Shown: piece by piece, positions 7,919 through 17,476 of the stretch
Layout of the letters: every line of letters begins with the position of its first letter
Numbering within the stretch: position 1 is the stretch's first letter
Source of the DNA: [Mycobacterium] manitobense
Lineage (GTDB): Bacteria > Actinomycetota > Actinomycetes > Mycobacteriales > Mycobacteriaceae
NCBI RefSeq assembly: GCF_025821665.1
Contig: NZ_JACKSJ010000088.1
Location: forward strand, 1 to 64,000
Reading direction: 5' to 3'
DNA length: 64,000 bases
Program-made: the position numbers and the translations under genes
Notes under the pieces: model-generated
Databases searched by the model: none
What the model saw: only the letters and a program-made list of their open reading frames with translations
What the model was told of the DNA's origin: nothing

Positions 7919-9931
7919 CTAGAACCGGCCGCCGCCGCCGCTGTAGCTGCGGCCCGACGACCGCGACGAGCCGCCGAACGACGTCGACCGCCCCATTCCG
8001 CGGCCGCCGCTGTACCCGCCGCTCCAGCCACTCGTGCCGAAGCCGCCGCTGAAGCCGCCGCGAAGCACGTTGCCGATGATGATGCCGCCGATCACCGCCC
8101 CCAGGTCCGAGCCGCCGCCGGGATAATGCGAGGTGAAGGTCTGCTGGGCGGCTTGGACGTCGTCGTTGGCCAGCGACTGCGCCTGCGCGGCGAGCATGGA
8201 CGCGCCGTTGGCGTGCGCGACGGCCTCGCTCACATCGGTGCTGCGCTTGGCCTGCGCCGCCTCGAGCTGGCGGCCCGCTTCGGCGAGCCGGGTGCGCGCC
8301 TCCGGGCCGATGCTGCCGCGGCGGGTGTCGATGAAGTCCGACACCGCCCGGATCCGCGACTGGGCGGTGACCACCGCCTGGTCCAGTGCGCGGACCAGCC
8401 GCTCGGCGGCTTCGCGCTGCTCGTGCACGCTGGCCAGCAGCCGGTCCAGATCCGCGTCGGCCTTGGTCAGCGCCGTGAAGGTGCCCAGTGGATCGGTCGG
8501 CCCGCCGGCCTCGGCGGCGCGCACCGCGTCGTTGGCCTTCTTCAGCGCGGCGGTGAGTTCGGCGGCCTGCGGTGTGTCCGGCTTCTGCAGCAGGCTTCCG
8601 GCGTGCGCGATACCGGCACGCAGGTCGGCGATCGCCGCGGGCAGGCTCGCCACCGCCCGGTTGATGTCGCCTGCGGCACTGTCGAGCGCCTCGAACAGCT
8701 GGCGAGCCTGCGCCAGCGCCGACTCGGCCGCACGCACGGCGTCCACCAGGCCGATCTGATCGCCGGCGGGCCGCGCCACCAGCGCCCGCGCCGAGGTGAT
8801 GTGACGATCGGCGAACGCGAGCCGCTCCTTGGCCGCGTCGATGTTCCCGGCCACCGAAGACAGTGCGGCGGCGTCGAATTGCGCACGCAGGCCGGCCAGG
8901 GTCTGCTCGGCGGGCGCGATACGGGCCGTCAGGTCGACCATCTGCTGGGTCAGCGTGTCCAGCCGGTCGGGCGCGTTGATCACCAGGTCGCGCAGCTGCT
9001 CGAACGCCTCGCTCTGCGCGTCGAGTTCGCGGTCGGCGGTCGCGGCGGACACGATCACCCGGGTCAGCAGGTCGCGTCGCTGCAGTGGCGCCTCGGGGAT
9101 CGCGTCGTCGAGCGTCTGACGCACGGAGAACGCCTGCGCCAATGCCGCTTTGGCCGTCGCCACGGCCCGAACGAACGGTTCGGTGCGCTGCGGGCCGAAT
9201 TCCCCGACCGCCATCGCCAGTTCGCCGTCGCTGGTGCGCACCGCGTTGTCGACGTCCACCACGATCGCCTTCGACAGGTCGTCGAGCGCGTCGATGGGAA
9301 TGGCGGCCAATGCGTTGGGATCTGTGGGGTCCACCCGCTTGGCGGCCTCGAACTCGGCGGCGCGGCGCTTGCGGCGGCGCCGGCGTCGCCACCACCAGAG
9401 CACCAGCCCGATCGCGACGATGAGCACCAGCACGATCGCGATGGCCAGCGGCGACACGTGCAGCGGTTGCGGCGGGGCGACGTCGAGGCCCTGCGCCGCC
9501 GTGATCGCCGCGCCGGCCCAGTCCTGGCGGCGGAGCATCGGCTCGATCTCGTTGCGCTGCAGCCGGTCGGCCTCGGACTGGCCGATTACGGCGGTCGGCA
9601 CCCGGAACGCGTAGGACCGTTCGACGACGGCAATGGCCAGCAGCGCGTCGTGGTCGCCGAAGTCACTGAGCTCGGTGGCCGTGTCGGCCCAGGCGACCGG
9701 ATCCTGGCCGAAGCGGTCGACGTACACCACCCACAACCGGGTGCCGCGGGTGTCGTAGAGCCGGTCGACGGCCGCATGCACCTCGGCGCGCTGGGTCCTG
9801 TCGAGCGCGCCGGCGTTGTCGGTGATGTAGTCCGGCACCCGGAACGGTGGTTCGGCGGCGGCGTTCGGGGCGATGAGGACGCCGACCGTGAGGACGGCGC
9901 ACACCACGCTGAGCAGGCGGGCGAAACGCAT
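7919..9931 (-). CDS. TPM-domain membrane protein (Rv2345-like)
   Basis: About 670 residues. Order of features: signal peptide (FARLLSVVCAVLTVGVLIAPNAAAE); a TPM/YgcG-like domain (VPDYITDNAGALD...LLAIAVVERSYAFRV); one transmembrane segment (IAIVLVLIVAIGLVLWWW) followed by a basic RRRRRRKRR cluster; a long Ala/Asp/Gln-rich coiled-coil region; and a C-terminal Gly/Ser-rich tail (GGFSGG...SYSGGGGRF). This fits an exported TPM domain with a cytoplasmic coiled coil, as in M. tuberculosis Rv2345. TPM domains are implicated in photosystem or envelope protein quality control, but the mycobacterial role is unknown. ATG 9931 was preferred; a TTG at 9940 would overlap the upstream gene stop. Confidence 0.85.
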   Translation of the reverse strand: MRFARLLSVVCAVLTVGVLIAPNAAAEPPFRVPDYITDNAGALDRTQRAEVHAAVDRLYDTRGTRLWVVYVDRFGQDPVAWADTATELSDFGDHDALLAIAVVERSYAFRVPTAVIGQSEADRLQRNEIEPMLRRQDWAGAAITAAQGLDVAPPQPLHVSPLAIAIVLVLIVAIGLVLWWWRRRRRRKRRAAEFEAAKRVDPTDPNALAAIPIDALDDLSKAIVVDVDNAVRTSDGELAMAVGEFGPQRTEPFVRAVATAKAALAQAFSVRQTLDDAIPEAPLQRRDLLTRVIVSAATADRELDAQSEAFEQLRDLVINAPDRLDTLTQQMVDLTARIAPAEQTLAGLRAQFDAAALSSVAGNIDAAKERLAFADRHITSARALVARPAGDQIGLVDAVRAAESALAQARQLFEALDSAAGDINRAVASLPAAIADLRAGIAHAGSLLQKPDTPQAAELTAALKKANDAVRAAEAGGPTDPLGTFTALTKADADLDRLLASVHEQREAAERLVRALDQAVVTAQSRIRAVSDFIDTRRGSIGPEARTRLAEAGRQLEAAQAKRSTDVSEAVAHANGASMLAAQAQSLANDDVQAAQQTFTSHYPGGGSDLGAVIGGIIIGNVLRGGFSGGFGTSGWSGGYSGGRGMGRSTSFGGSSRSSGRSYSGGGGRF

Positions 9932-9936
9932 GGTGG

Positions 9937-10914
9937 TCAATGTAGTGACTCGCCGGGCGGATCAGCGCCCCCGTCGCTTAATGCCCGCATCGACCTGCGC
10001 AATGCCGACGGTGTGCGGTAACCGACCATTGCCGCGATCTGGCCTGAATTCAGCGACGTGGTTCGGCGCAGGTGCTGAGCCCGTTCCACTCGCAGCCGCT
10101 GGATCAGCGCGTACGGCGTGACGGCCAGCTGGTCACGGACCCGCCGTTCAAGGGTGCGTCGTGAAGTGCCGATGGCGTGCGCGGCGTCCGGCACGCTGAT
10201 GTCGCGGTCGAGGTTGGTCCTGATCCAGGCCTCGAAGTCGATGACCAGCTGATCGCTGGTCTCGAGATACGTGCGGGCGCTGTCGACGCTGCGGGCCGGT
10301 CGCTGGTCGATCAGCAGCAGCGCCGCTGCCGCATCGGCGAGCTGGGGGCTGGCCGACGCGACGATGTGCATCGCGAGATCGATGTGGGCGAACGCCGCGC
10401 CCGCTGTGGTGATCACACCGTCGGCGACCACCATGCGTGTCATGTCGAGGGTCACCCGCGGGTATCGCCGGGCGAACTCGTCGACCAGCCACCAACTGGT
10501 GGTCGCCAGCTTGGCGTCGAGCACTCCCGCGTCGGCCAGGACGAAGGTGCCGGTGCACGCGGCGGCCAGGCGCCGGCCGGCGCGCGCCCAATCGAGCACC
10601 GTACGCCGAACCGCCCGCACGTCTTCGCGCAGCAGGGCGTCGACGATCCCGTTTGCCGAATTCACCGCCAGGGCGGGTACGACCAGGAGGTCGACGGAGT
10701 CCAGCCGTGGATCGTCGACGGTCGTGTCGATCGGCACAGTCAAACCGCCCGCCGTCCGGACCGGCTCGTCGTCCACCCCGACGGTCGAGACGGCGATCTG
10801 CGGAACATCGCTGCCCAATTGGGTGGCGGCCGTGTTGGCGCCGCGCAGGACGTCCAGCAGCGTCACCAGTCCAGAGTCCCAACAGGCGGACACGGCGACG
10901 ACCCCGACATGCAT
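9937..10914 (-). CDS. GlxA-family transcriptional regulator (DJ-1/PfpI + AraC HTH)
   Basis: A 325-residue regulator. Residues 1-170 form a DJ-1/PfpI-like domain (MHVGVVAVSACWDSGLVTLLDVLRGAN) with the nucleophile-elbow cysteine in AAACTGTFVLADAG. The C-terminal part is an AraC-type double helix-turn-helix (SVPDAAHAIGTSRRTLERRV...RVERAQHLRRTT...IAAMVGYRTPSALRR). Family members sense small molecules or amides through the N-terminal domain and usually activate a neighbouring gene. It is transcribed divergently from the CrtC-like gene across 59 nt and ends 5 nt before the TPM gene. The start MHVGVV was chosen because the domain begins there. Confidence 0.88.
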   Translation of the reverse strand: MHVGVVAVSACWDSGLVTLLDVLRGANTAATQLGSDVPQIAVSTVGVDDEPVRTAGGLTVPIDTTVDDPRLDSVDLLVVPALAVNSANGIVDALLREDVRAVRRTVLDWARAGRRLAAACTGTFVLADAGVLDAKLATTSWWLVDEFARRYPRVTLDMTRMVVADGVITTAGAAFAHIDLAMHIVASASPQLADAAAALLLIDQRPARSVDSARTYLETSDQLVIDFEAWIRTNLDRDISVPDAAHAIGTSRRTLERRVRDQLAVTPYALIQRLRVERAQHLRRTTSLNSGQIAAMVGYRTPSALRRSMRALSDGGADPPGESLH

Positions 10915-10937
10915 GTCGCAAACAGTATTCCTACTGT
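10906..10937. promoter_or_regulatory. Palindromes between GlxA-type regulator and CrtC-like gene
   Basis: Two symmetric elements lie at the regulator start. GACATGCATGTC (10906-10917) is a perfect 12-bp palindrome over the start codon. ACAGTA-TTCC-TACTGT (10922-10937) is a perfect inverted repeat in the short divergent intergenic region. Either could be the operator for the divergent pair; the assignment is inferred from position. Confidence 0.4.
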
Positions 10938-10973
10938 CGCATTTATGACCATCGGGCGGCTTAGCGTCGCCAC

Positions 10974-12050
10974 ATGACCAACGCATTGATCGGCACGCTC
11001 GACCGCCACTACGCCCGACTGGGTCTGTCGCGCAACAAGATCGAACCGTGGGAAGACGGTCTGCGGACCGCCGCCGCGGACGGCACCTTCGAGTGGTGGT
11101 ACTTCGACGCCCACCTCGACGACGGGTCGACGGTGACCGTGGAGTTCCACACCAAGCCCCCTTACGTGTCGCCGAAGGCGCCGCTGACCCCGTTCGTGAT
11201 GCTCACCCTGACCGACCCGCACGGCGTCAGGACCGACTGGACACACGTCGGCGAACCCGAGGACTTCACCGCGGCCGACGACGACTGCGACGTCCGGATC
11301 GGCCCGAACGCGTTCCGCCGCGACGCGGCGGGCTACGCGATCCACGTGGAGATCGACGACATGACCGCGGATTTCACGCTGGCGCCGGAGGTGCCGCCAT
11401 GGCGGCCGGAGACCGGGCATGTCTTCTTCGGCGAGCAGGAGCAGCACTACATCGCGTGGCTGCCCATGTGCGCCCGCGGTGCGGCTGAAGCGGTCATCTC
11501 GATCGGCGGGCGGACACGTCGGGCCTCGGGCAGCGGATACCACGACCACAACTGGGGCAACGTCGCACCGCGCAAGGTCCTGGACCACTGGTACTGGGGC
11601 CGCGCCCGCGCCGGCGACTACACCGTCGTGACACTGAACTTCGTCAGCCGTGACACCTACGACCACGCCAGGCTGCCTGCGGTCATGGTCGCCGAGGGCG
11701 GTGAGATCGTGGCCTCGGCCGTGGGTGCGGACCGCGTCGCGTTCTCGGGCACCGACACGGTCGAACACGCGACCGGAGTCCCGGTGGCCAGGCGACTCGA
11801 ATACCGCATCGCCGAAGGCGACGCGCGGTTCGGCGTGACTTTCGAACACCGCCGCGACGCCTTCACACTCGATCTGGGTGCCGCGGGCGCCTACCTGCGC
11901 TTCACCGGCGACGTCACCGTCGAGCACGGCACCCCGGCCCGGTCGGCGACCGCACACGGTCAAACGCTCTGGGAACTGCTCTATTTCGGCGAGCGCCGCC
12001 ATGCGGCGCCGCGGCAGGGCGCCGTTCCCCTGGTCGGCCACCAGGCGTGA
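10974..12050 (+). CDS. CrtC/AttH lipocalin-like protein
   Basis: A 358-residue protein resembling the hydroxyneurosporene synthase (CrtC)/AttH family of double lipocalin-like beta-barrel folds. Supporting segments are FEWWYFDAHLDDGSTVTVEF near the N terminus, GSGYHDHNWGN in the middle and HWYWGRARAGDYTVV after it, the conserved WWYFD and YHDHNWG blocks of that family. No signal peptide is present. Relatives hydrate carotenoids or catalyse cyclisations, but nothing here fixes the substrate. It is divergent from the GlxA-type regulator, which is its most likely controller. The ATG is the first in the frame. Confidence 0.75.
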   Translation: MTNALIGTLDRHYARLGLSRNKIEPWEDGLRTAAADGTFEWWYFDAHLDDGSTVTVEFHTKPPYVSPKAPLTPFVMLTLTDPHGVRTDWTHVGEPEDFTAADDDCDVRIGPNAFRRDAAGYAIHVEIDDMTADFTLAPEVPPWRPETGHVFFGEQEQHYIAWLPMCARGAAEAVISIGGRTRRASGSGYHDHNWGNVAPRKVLDHWYWGRARAGDYTVVTLNFVSRDTYDHARLPAVMVAEGGEIVASAVGADRVAFSGTDTVEHATGVPVARRLEYRIAEGDARFGVTFEHRRDAFTLDLGAAGAYLRFTGDVTVEHGTPARSATAHGQTLWELLYFGERRHAAPRQGAVPLVGHQA

Positions 12051-12090
12051 CGGCACGGCCCGCATGAGCACCCTGGCAGACTGAGCGTCG

Positions 12091-13359
12091 GTGGCTGCAT
12101 ATCGGGATACCTATGACGAGTTCGACCGCGCGCGGTTGGTGGTCGAGGACCCCAAGGGCGCCGGGCTGCCGGGCGCCGACACCGAGCACCGCACTGACTT
12201 CGCCCGCGACCGCGCGCGCGTGCTGCACTGCGCGGCACTGCGCCGGCTGGCTGACAAGACCCAGGTCGTCGGACCGCGCGAGGGGGAGACCCCGCGCACC
12301 CGGCTGACCCACTCGCTGGAGGTGGCGCAGATCGGCCGCGGGATGGCCGTCGGGCTGGGCTGCGACCCGGACCTGGTCGACCTGGCCGGCCTGGCCCACG
12401 ACATCGGGCATCCGCCGTACGGACACAACGGCGAACGGGCGCTCGACGAGATCGTCACGGTGTTCGGCGGCTTCGAGGGCAACGCGCAGAACTTCAGGAT
12501 CCTGACCCGGCTCGAACCCAAAGTGCTTGACCCGCAAGGGCGCGGCGCGGGTCTGAACCTGACCAGGGCGGCGCTCGACGCGGTGACCAAGTACCCGTGG
12601 CAGCGCACCGCCGACCGCCGCAAGTTCGGGTTCTACGACGACGACATGACCGCGGCGCAGTGGGTGCGCAGCGGCGCGCCCACCGACCGGCCGTGCCTGG
12701 AGGCGCAGTTGATGGACTGGGCCGACGACGTCGCCTACTCGGTGCACGACGTCGAGGACGGCGTGATATCCGGACGCATCGACCTGCGGGTGCTCGCCGA
12801 CGCCGACGAGGCCGCGTCGCTGGCCCGGCTGGGCGCCGAGTCCTTCCCGACGCTGGCGACCGAGGACCTGCTGGCCGCCGCCGAGCGGCTGTCGAAGGTC
12901 CCCGTGGTGGCCGACGTCGGCAAGTACGACGGCACCCTGGCCGCCTCGGTCGCGCTCAAGCGGATGACCAGTGAACTCGTCGGCCGATTCGCCAACGCCG
13001 CGATCACCGAGACGCGCGGCGTCGCCGGACCCGGCCCGCTGCGGCGATTCGACACCGAGCTGACGGTGCCGGTGCTGGTGCGCGCCGAGGTGGCGGTGCT
13101 CAAGATGCTGGCATTGCACTTCATCATGTCCGACCACGGGCATCTGCGGATCCAGGCCGACCAGCGGACCCGCATCCGGGAGGTGGCGCTCGCGCTGTGG
13201 GCGCAGGCCCCCAGCAGCCTCGACCCGCAGTTCGCCGCGGAATTCGACGCGGCATCCGACGACGGCTCCCGGCTGCGGGTGGTGGTCGATCAGATCGCCT
13301 CCTACACCGAGGGCCGGCTGGAACGAGTGCACGAAGCGCGCTCGCCCAGACCGTTGTGA
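12091..13359 (+). CDS. dgt: dGTP triphosphohydrolase-like protein
   Basis: A 422-residue HD-domain phosphohydrolase that splits dNTPs, classically dGTP, into nucleoside and tripolyphosphate. The metal-binding HD motif is split as in the family: [14 protein letters not shown] supplies the first His and [15 protein letters not shown] the HD pair. [16 protein letters not shown] supplies a further conserved Asp. Position immediately before dnaG matches Rv2344c-Rv2343c, and the 20-nt spacing suggests cotranscription. The start is GTG; homology begins within a few residues (YDEFDRARL). Confidence 0.94.
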   Translation: MAAYRDTYDEFDRARLVVEDPKGAGLPGADTEHRTDFARDRARVLHCAALRRLADKTQVVGPREGETPRTRLTHSLEVAQIGRGMAVGLGCDPDLVDLAGLAHDIGHPPYGHNGERALDEIVTVFGGFEGNAQNFRILTRLEPKVLDPQGRGAGLNLTRAALDAVTKYPWQRTADRRKFGFYDDDMTAAQWVRSGAPTDRPCLEAQLMDWADDVAYSVHDVEDGVISGRIDLRVLADADEAASLARLGAESFPTLATEDLLAAAERLSKVPVVADVGKYDGTLAASVALKRMTSELVGRFANAAITETRGVAGPGPLRRFDTELTVPVLVRAEVAVLKMLALHFIMSDHGHLRIQADQRTRIREVALALWAQAPSSLDPQFAAEFDAASDDGSRLRVVVDQIASYTEGRLERVHEARSPRPL

Positions 13360-13379
13360 CCGACCTCTAGACTGGATCG

Positions 13380-15302
13380 GTGGCCGGGCGGATACCAGAT
13401 CGCGACATCGCGGCCATCCGTGAACGTGTGAGCATCGAGGACGTCGTCGGCGACTACGTGCAGTTGCGCCGCGCCGGCGCCGACTCACTCAAGGGCCTGT
13501 GTCCCTTCCACGACGAGAAGTCGCCGTCGTTCCACGTCCGGCCCAACCACGGCCACTTCCACTGCTTCGGCTGCGGCGAGGGCGGCGACGTCTTCACCTT
13601 CCTGCAGAAGATCGAGCACGTCAGCTTCGTCGAGTCGGTCGAACTGCTGGCCGACCGCGTGGGCTACACCGTCACCTACACCGGCGGGTCCACCACGAAC
13701 GTGCAGCGCGACCGCGGCAGCCGCAGCAGGCTGCTGGCCGCCAACGCCGCCGCCGCCGAGTTCTACGCCGAGGCACTGCAGTCCGACGAGGCCGCCCCGG
13801 CGCGGCAGTACCTGATCGAACGCAACTTCGACGCCGCGGCGGCGGCGCACTTCGGCTGCGGTTTCGCCCCGTCGGGCTGGGACAAGCTGACCAAACACCT
13901 GCTGCGCAAGGGATTCGAGTTCAAGGAGCTCGAGGCGGCCGGGCTGTCGCGGGAGGGCAAGCGCGGACCGATGGACCGCTTCCACCGCAGGCTGCTCTGG
14001 CCGATCCGGGCCCCCGGCGGGGAGGTGATCGGGTTCGGCGCCCGCCGCATCTTCGCCGACGACCCGATGGAGGCCAAGTACGTCAACACCCCCGAGACGG
14101 TGCTGTACAAGAAGTCGTCGGTGCTGTTCGGGCTCGACCTCGCCAAGCGCGACATCGCCAAGTCCCACCGTGCGGTGGTGGTCGAGGGCTACACCGACGT
14201 GATGGCGATGCACCTGTCGCACGAGACCACGGCCGTGGCGTCGTGCGGCACCGCGTTCGGTGACGGCCACCTCGCCCTGCTGCGCCGGCTGATGATGGAC
14301 GACAACTGGTACCGCGGTGAGCTGATCTTCGTGTTCGACGGCGACGCGGCGGGCCAGGCGGCGGCGCTCAAGGCGTTCGACGGTGACCAGCAGGTGGCCG
14401 GAAAGTCGTTCGTCGCCATCGCTTCCGACGGGATGGATCCCTGCGACCTACGGCTGAAATACGGCGACAACGCGCTGCGCGACCTGGTGGCGCGGCGCAT
14501 CCCGATGTTCGAGTTCGCGGTCCGAAGCCTCATCCCCGACGGGGAGACCCTCGACAACGACCCGCAGGCCCAGGTGGACGCGCTGCGCCGGTGTGTGCCG
14601 CTGGTGGCCCGGATCCGCGACTACGCCCTGCGCGACGAGTACGCGCGCCGGCTGGCCGGCTGGACCGGGTGGAGCGACGAGGCGCAGGTGCTCAGCCGCG
14701 TCCGCGAGGAGGCCCAGAAGCGGGGCCTGCCCGACAAGGGCAGGCGGCGCACCGCGGAGTCGGCGTCGGCCAGGGCCACCCGGCCCGCGGCCGACGCGCC
14801 TGCCCGTCCGGACCCGGCCGATCCGACGCTGTGGCCGCAGCGCGAGGCGCTCAAGTCGGCCATGCAGTATCCGGCGCTGGCCGGGCCGGTGTTCGACACG
14901 TTGACCGTCGACAGCTTCACCCATCCCGGTTACGCGGCGGTCCGCGCGGCCATCGCGGCGGCCGGCGGCACGTCGGCCGGGCTGTCCGGGGCGCAGTGGA
15001 TCGAGGCGGTGCGCGAGCAGACGGCGTCGCCGGCTGCGGCCAACCTCGTCAACGAGCTGGGGGCCGACGCATTCCAGGTGGAGGATGAGGAGAAGCTGCC
15101 CCGCTACATCGGTGGAGTGCTGGCCCGCCTGCAGGAGGTGTGGGTCGGAAGGCAGATCGCCGAGGTGAAGTCGAAGCTGCAGCGGATGTCACCGGTCGAC
15201 CACAGCGATGACTACCACGCGCTGTTCGGGGATCTGGTGGCGATGGAGGCCTACCGCCGCAGCCTGCTGGAACAGGCCAGCGGTGACGACCTCACTGCGT
15301 GA
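13380..15302 (+). CDS. dnaG: DNA primase DnaG
   Basis: A 640-residue primase that synthesises RNA primers at the replication fork. Domain order: an N-terminal CHC2 zinc finger (CPFHDEKSPSFHV...HFHCFGCGEGG), a central TOPRIM catalytic domain (VVVEGYTDVMAMH, VFDGDAAGQ), then a linker rich in Ala/Pro/Arg (about residues 455-480), and a C-terminal helical domain that contacts DnaB. The length is normal for mycobacteria. The start is GTG (MAGRIPDRDIAAI). Confidence 0.97.
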   Translation: MAGRIPDRDIAAIRERVSIEDVVGDYVQLRRAGADSLKGLCPFHDEKSPSFHVRPNHGHFHCFGCGEGGDVFTFLQKIEHVSFVESVELLADRVGYTVTYTGGSTTNVQRDRGSRSRLLAANAAAAEFYAEALQSDEAAPARQYLIERNFDAAAAAHFGCGFAPSGWDKLTKHLLRKGFEFKELEAAGLSREGKRGPMDRFHRRLLWPIRAPGGEVIGFGARRIFADDPMEAKYVNTPETVLYKKSSVLFGLDLAKRDIAKSHRAVVVEGYTDVMAMHLSHETTAVASCGTAFGDGHLALLRRLMMDDNWYRGELIFVFDGDAAGQAAALKAFDGDQQVAGKSFVAIASDGMDPCDLRLKYGDNALRDLVARRIPMFEFAVRSLIPDGETLDNDPQAQVDALRRCVPLVARIRDYALRDEYARRLAGWTGWSDEAQVLSRVREEAQKRGLPDKGRRRTAESASARATRPAADAPARPDPADPTLWPQREALKSAMQYPALAGPVFDTLTVDSFTHPGYAAVRAAIAAAGGTSAGLSGAQWIEAVREQTASPAAANLVNELGADAFQVEDEEKLPRYIGGVLARLQEVWVGRQIAEVKSKLQRMSPVDHSDDYHALFGDLVAMEAYRRSLLEQASGDDLTA

Positions 15303-15360
15303 AAGCCGTCGGCACGCTATGGTGGATCCGCTGTACGACCATGTCCGAGGAAGGCAAGCC

Positions 15361-15654
15361 GTGACCAGGATCTCCAAGCAGGTTCGACGTTCGATCGCCG
15401 CCGGTGCCTTCGCCGTGGCCGCCATCGCCGCACCCTTCGCCGCGTCGGCGCTGAGCGCCGCTCCGGCCCAGGATGTCGCCGGCCCGGCCTGCCTGGCCTG
15501 GTTCGGCAACAAGGAGGACGGCAACTGCCTGTCCTACTCCAACGGCAACGGCATCAACGTCGGCACGCCCCAGGTCGCGTTCGGCGAGAACGGCCTGGGA
15601 ATCTCCACCGGTCCGCTGCTGCCCGGCCGGACGATCTCTCAGGGCGTCAACTAG
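15361..15654 (+). CDS. Small secreted protein downstream of dnaG
   Basis: A 97-residue protein with a signal peptide (RRSIAAGAFAVAAIAAPFAASALS) and a mature part of about 60 residues containing two cysteines in ACLAWFGNKEDGNCLSYSNG and a Gly-rich tail with GPLLPGRTISQG. Position after dnaG corresponds to Rv2342 in M. tuberculosis. Function unknown. The GTG at 15361 is preceded by GAGGAAGG at a suitable distance, which decides the start. Its stop shares the palindrome CTAG with the stop of the convergent next gene. Confidence 0.75.
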   Translation: MTRISKQVRRSIAAGAFAVAAIAAPFAASALSAAPAQDVAGPACLAWFGNKEDGNCLSYSNGNGINVGTPQVAFGENGLGISTGPLLPGRTISQGVN

Positions 15655-15908
15655 CGCGTTCTGCGCTGCTGCTCCGCCGGTTGCGGCGTGAGCACATCGG
15701 TCTCCGAGTCGATCGGGGTCAACGTCACCATCTGCGGGTCGGGAGACACCCGGTCGGCCACCTTCCGCCGTCCGGCGTCGATCACGGCCTTGGCGGCTGG
15801 GCTGCTGGTCACCGCCCGGTAGGTCCCGGAGATCTGCTCGTAGCGGCGACGGCCGGCCTTCGAACCCAACACGTAACCCACCGCCAGCACGGCGACATAC
15901 CCGATCAC
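15651..15908 (-). CDS. Small membrane-anchored conserved protein
   Basis: An 85-residue protein with one N-terminal hydrophobic segment (VIGYVAVLAVGYVLGSKAG) followed by a basic cluster GRRRYEQI and a polar tail. The VLGSKAGRRRYEQI block is a common actinobacterial arrangement of a short N-terminal anchor plus helix; its function is not known to me. The GTG at 15908 was chosen because GGGAGGGG lies just upstream and the hydrophobic segment starts immediately. It converges with the secreted protein gene, sharing 4 nt (CTAG). Confidence 0.7.
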   Translation of the reverse strand: MIGYVAVLAVGYVLGSKAGRRRYEQISGTYRAVTSSPAAKAVIDAGRRKVADRVSPDPQMVTLTPIDSETDVLTPQPAEQQRRTR

Positions 15909-16053
15909 AAAGCCCCTCCCGCAAGACGGTTCGTTGGTTCCATCCTGCCTCAAGTGGCCCACCTCGCGCTGACCCGGGAGCGCATTGGCGGGGTGCTCGG
16001 TGCGTACGCTAGAGTCATCCCTCGATCCGCGGACAACGATCGCGGACAGGCAG

Positions 16054-16129
<76 letters not shown>

Positions 16130-16350
16130 CCTCTTTCACCGTCGCACCGCTCACTCACCCCGCGTCGGGTGCAGCCCAGAGCACATTGAAGGTTTCTGTG
16201 GCTCTGCTGCCAGACCCCTGTCATGGCGGGGTTCCCGACCCCTGGCGTGGTTACGCTTTTTCCACACAGTCGATGGGGCGGACAGAACGAGGTTCTGCAA
16301 CGGCGCCGACCCTGCGTCCATCGGTGAACCGATCGAGGAGAGGACGCGAC

Positions 16351-16596
16351 ATGCCGTTCAAAGCCAGGTTGGTGGCCGCGCTGATAGGGGCGGCGGCGTT
16401 GTTGGGCGCCGTCGGTGTGGACGTGGCGCAGGCGGGCACGTACCCGAAGGACGGCACCTATCACGTCGGCGGCGAGGGGGCCACAGCTGAACCGAAGCCG
16501 GACCCCACATCGCTGGAGACCGCATCGTTCTCACCGAACATGGACGACATGCCGGAGTTCTGCACCATCCCGTGGAGCACCGGCGGATGCGGGTGA
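16351..16596 (+). CDS. Small secreted hypothetical protein
   Basis: An 81-residue protein with a signal peptide (ARLVAALIGAAALLGAVGVDVAQAG, probable cleavage after AQA). The mature part of about 53 residues is acidic and contains two cysteines near the end (EFCTIPWSTGGCG). The ATG has a strong purine-rich site, GAGGAGAGG, about 7 nt upstream, which argues for a real gene despite its size. I recognise no family. It lies between tRNA-Asn and the convergent SRPBCC gene. Confidence 0.65.
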   Translation: MPFKARLVAALIGAAALLGAVGVDVAQAGTYPKDGTYHVGGEGATAEPKPDPTSLETASFSPNMDDMPEFCTIPWSTGGCG

Positions 16597-16624
16597 CACG
16601 GCCGGGTAGCCCAGCCGCCACACC

Positions 16625-17119
16625 TCAGGTACGGGCGGCCAGCAGCTTGTCGAGCTTGCCGAGCTGGGCCTTGTAGCCCCACTTCATGCCGAAGGCCGCC
16701 ATCTTGGCCTTGGCGCCGATCTGGGTGATCGTGACGTGCAGTCGCACGGTGGTCGTCCCGTCGCGCTCCTCGAGGGTGATGTCGTTGGTGTGGTGGATGG
16801 TCGAGGTGTCCTCCTCGCCCTCGGTCCAGGACCGGGCGTCGTAGGACAGCGCCGACGGCTCCTCGATGCGGGTGAAGGTGCCCGTCATGGGCCACCGGGT
16901 GCCCTGGTACTTGCCCATCTCCTCGCCGGCCTCCATCACCACGTGGATGCGGCCGCCGACGCGCAGATCCATCTCGCACTCGGGCACGAAGGTCTTCTCG
17001 GGACCCCACCACTGCCGCAGCATCTCCGGACGCGTCCAGGCGTCCCACACGACACCGACGGGGGCGCGGTAGTCGCGTTCGAGGTCGAGTTCCTTCGTCT
17101 TCTTCAACAGGCCGAACAT
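16625..17119 (-). CDS. SRPBCC/AHSA1-like protein
   Basis: A 164-residue START/SRPBCC-fold protein of the AHSA1-like type. Typical segments are LERDYRAPVGVVWDAWTRPEMLRQWWGPE near the N terminus, VGGRIHVVMEA and LEERDGTTTVRLHVT. The fold binds hydrophobic ligands in a deep cavity; no specific ligand can be read from the sequence. The ATG at 17119 follows the ArsR gene stop by 13 nt, forming the ArsR-SRPBCC gene pair seen widely in actinobacteria, so it is probably controlled by that repressor. Confidence 0.85.
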   Translation of the reverse strand: MFGLLKKTKELDLERDYRAPVGVVWDAWTRPEMLRQWWGPEKTFVPECEMDLRVGGRIHVVMEAGEEMGKYQGTRWPMTGTFTRIEEPSALSYDARSWTEGEEDTSTIHHTNDITLEERDGTTTVRLHVTITQIGAKAKMAAFGMKWGYKAQLGKLDKLLAART

Positions 17120-17132
17120 GGTGGTCCTTTCG

Positions 17133-17459
17133 TCAGTGCTCGTGAGGGTCGTCGGTGATGGCTTCGAGGAACCTGCCCAACGAGTCGAGCCGGATGTTCC
17201 ACAGCCGTTCGAACGACTCGACCCAGCGGCCGATCTCGGCGAACGGCTCCGCCTCGAGGTGGTAGATGCGTTGCCGGGCAAGCGCTTCCCCGGCGACGAT
17301 CCCCGCTTCACCGAGCACCCGGAGGTGCTTGCTGGCCTGCGGCTGGCGGATGTCGAGCGTATCGGCGATCTCGCCGACCGACAGGGGGCCGGCGCGCAAC
17401 AACTCGACGATCCGTAGCCGGCTCGGCTCGGCAAGTGCCCCGAAGATCGTCGCCTGCAC
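17133..17459 (-). CDS. ArsR-family transcriptional repressor
   Basis: A 108-residue winged-helix regulator: GALAEPSRLRIVELLRAGPLSVGEIADTLDIRQPQASKHLRVLGEAGIV is the full HTH, followed by a dimerisation helix (IGRWVESFERLWNIRLDSLGRFLEAI). No cysteine metal site is seen, so it is more likely a non-metal ArsR of the kind paired with SRPBCC proteins. The GTG at 17459 was preferred over ATG 17519 because it gives the normal length and leaves a perfect palindrome (17477-17508) immediately upstream, as expected of a self-repressing operator. Confidence 0.85.
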   Translation of the reverse strand: MQATIFGALAEPSRLRIVELLRAGPLSVGEIADTLDIRQPQASKHLRVLGEAGIVAGEALARQRIYHLEAEPFAEIGRWVESFERLWNIRLDSLGRFLEAITDDPHEH

Positions 17460-17476
17460 GAACTCAACGTAGGGCG

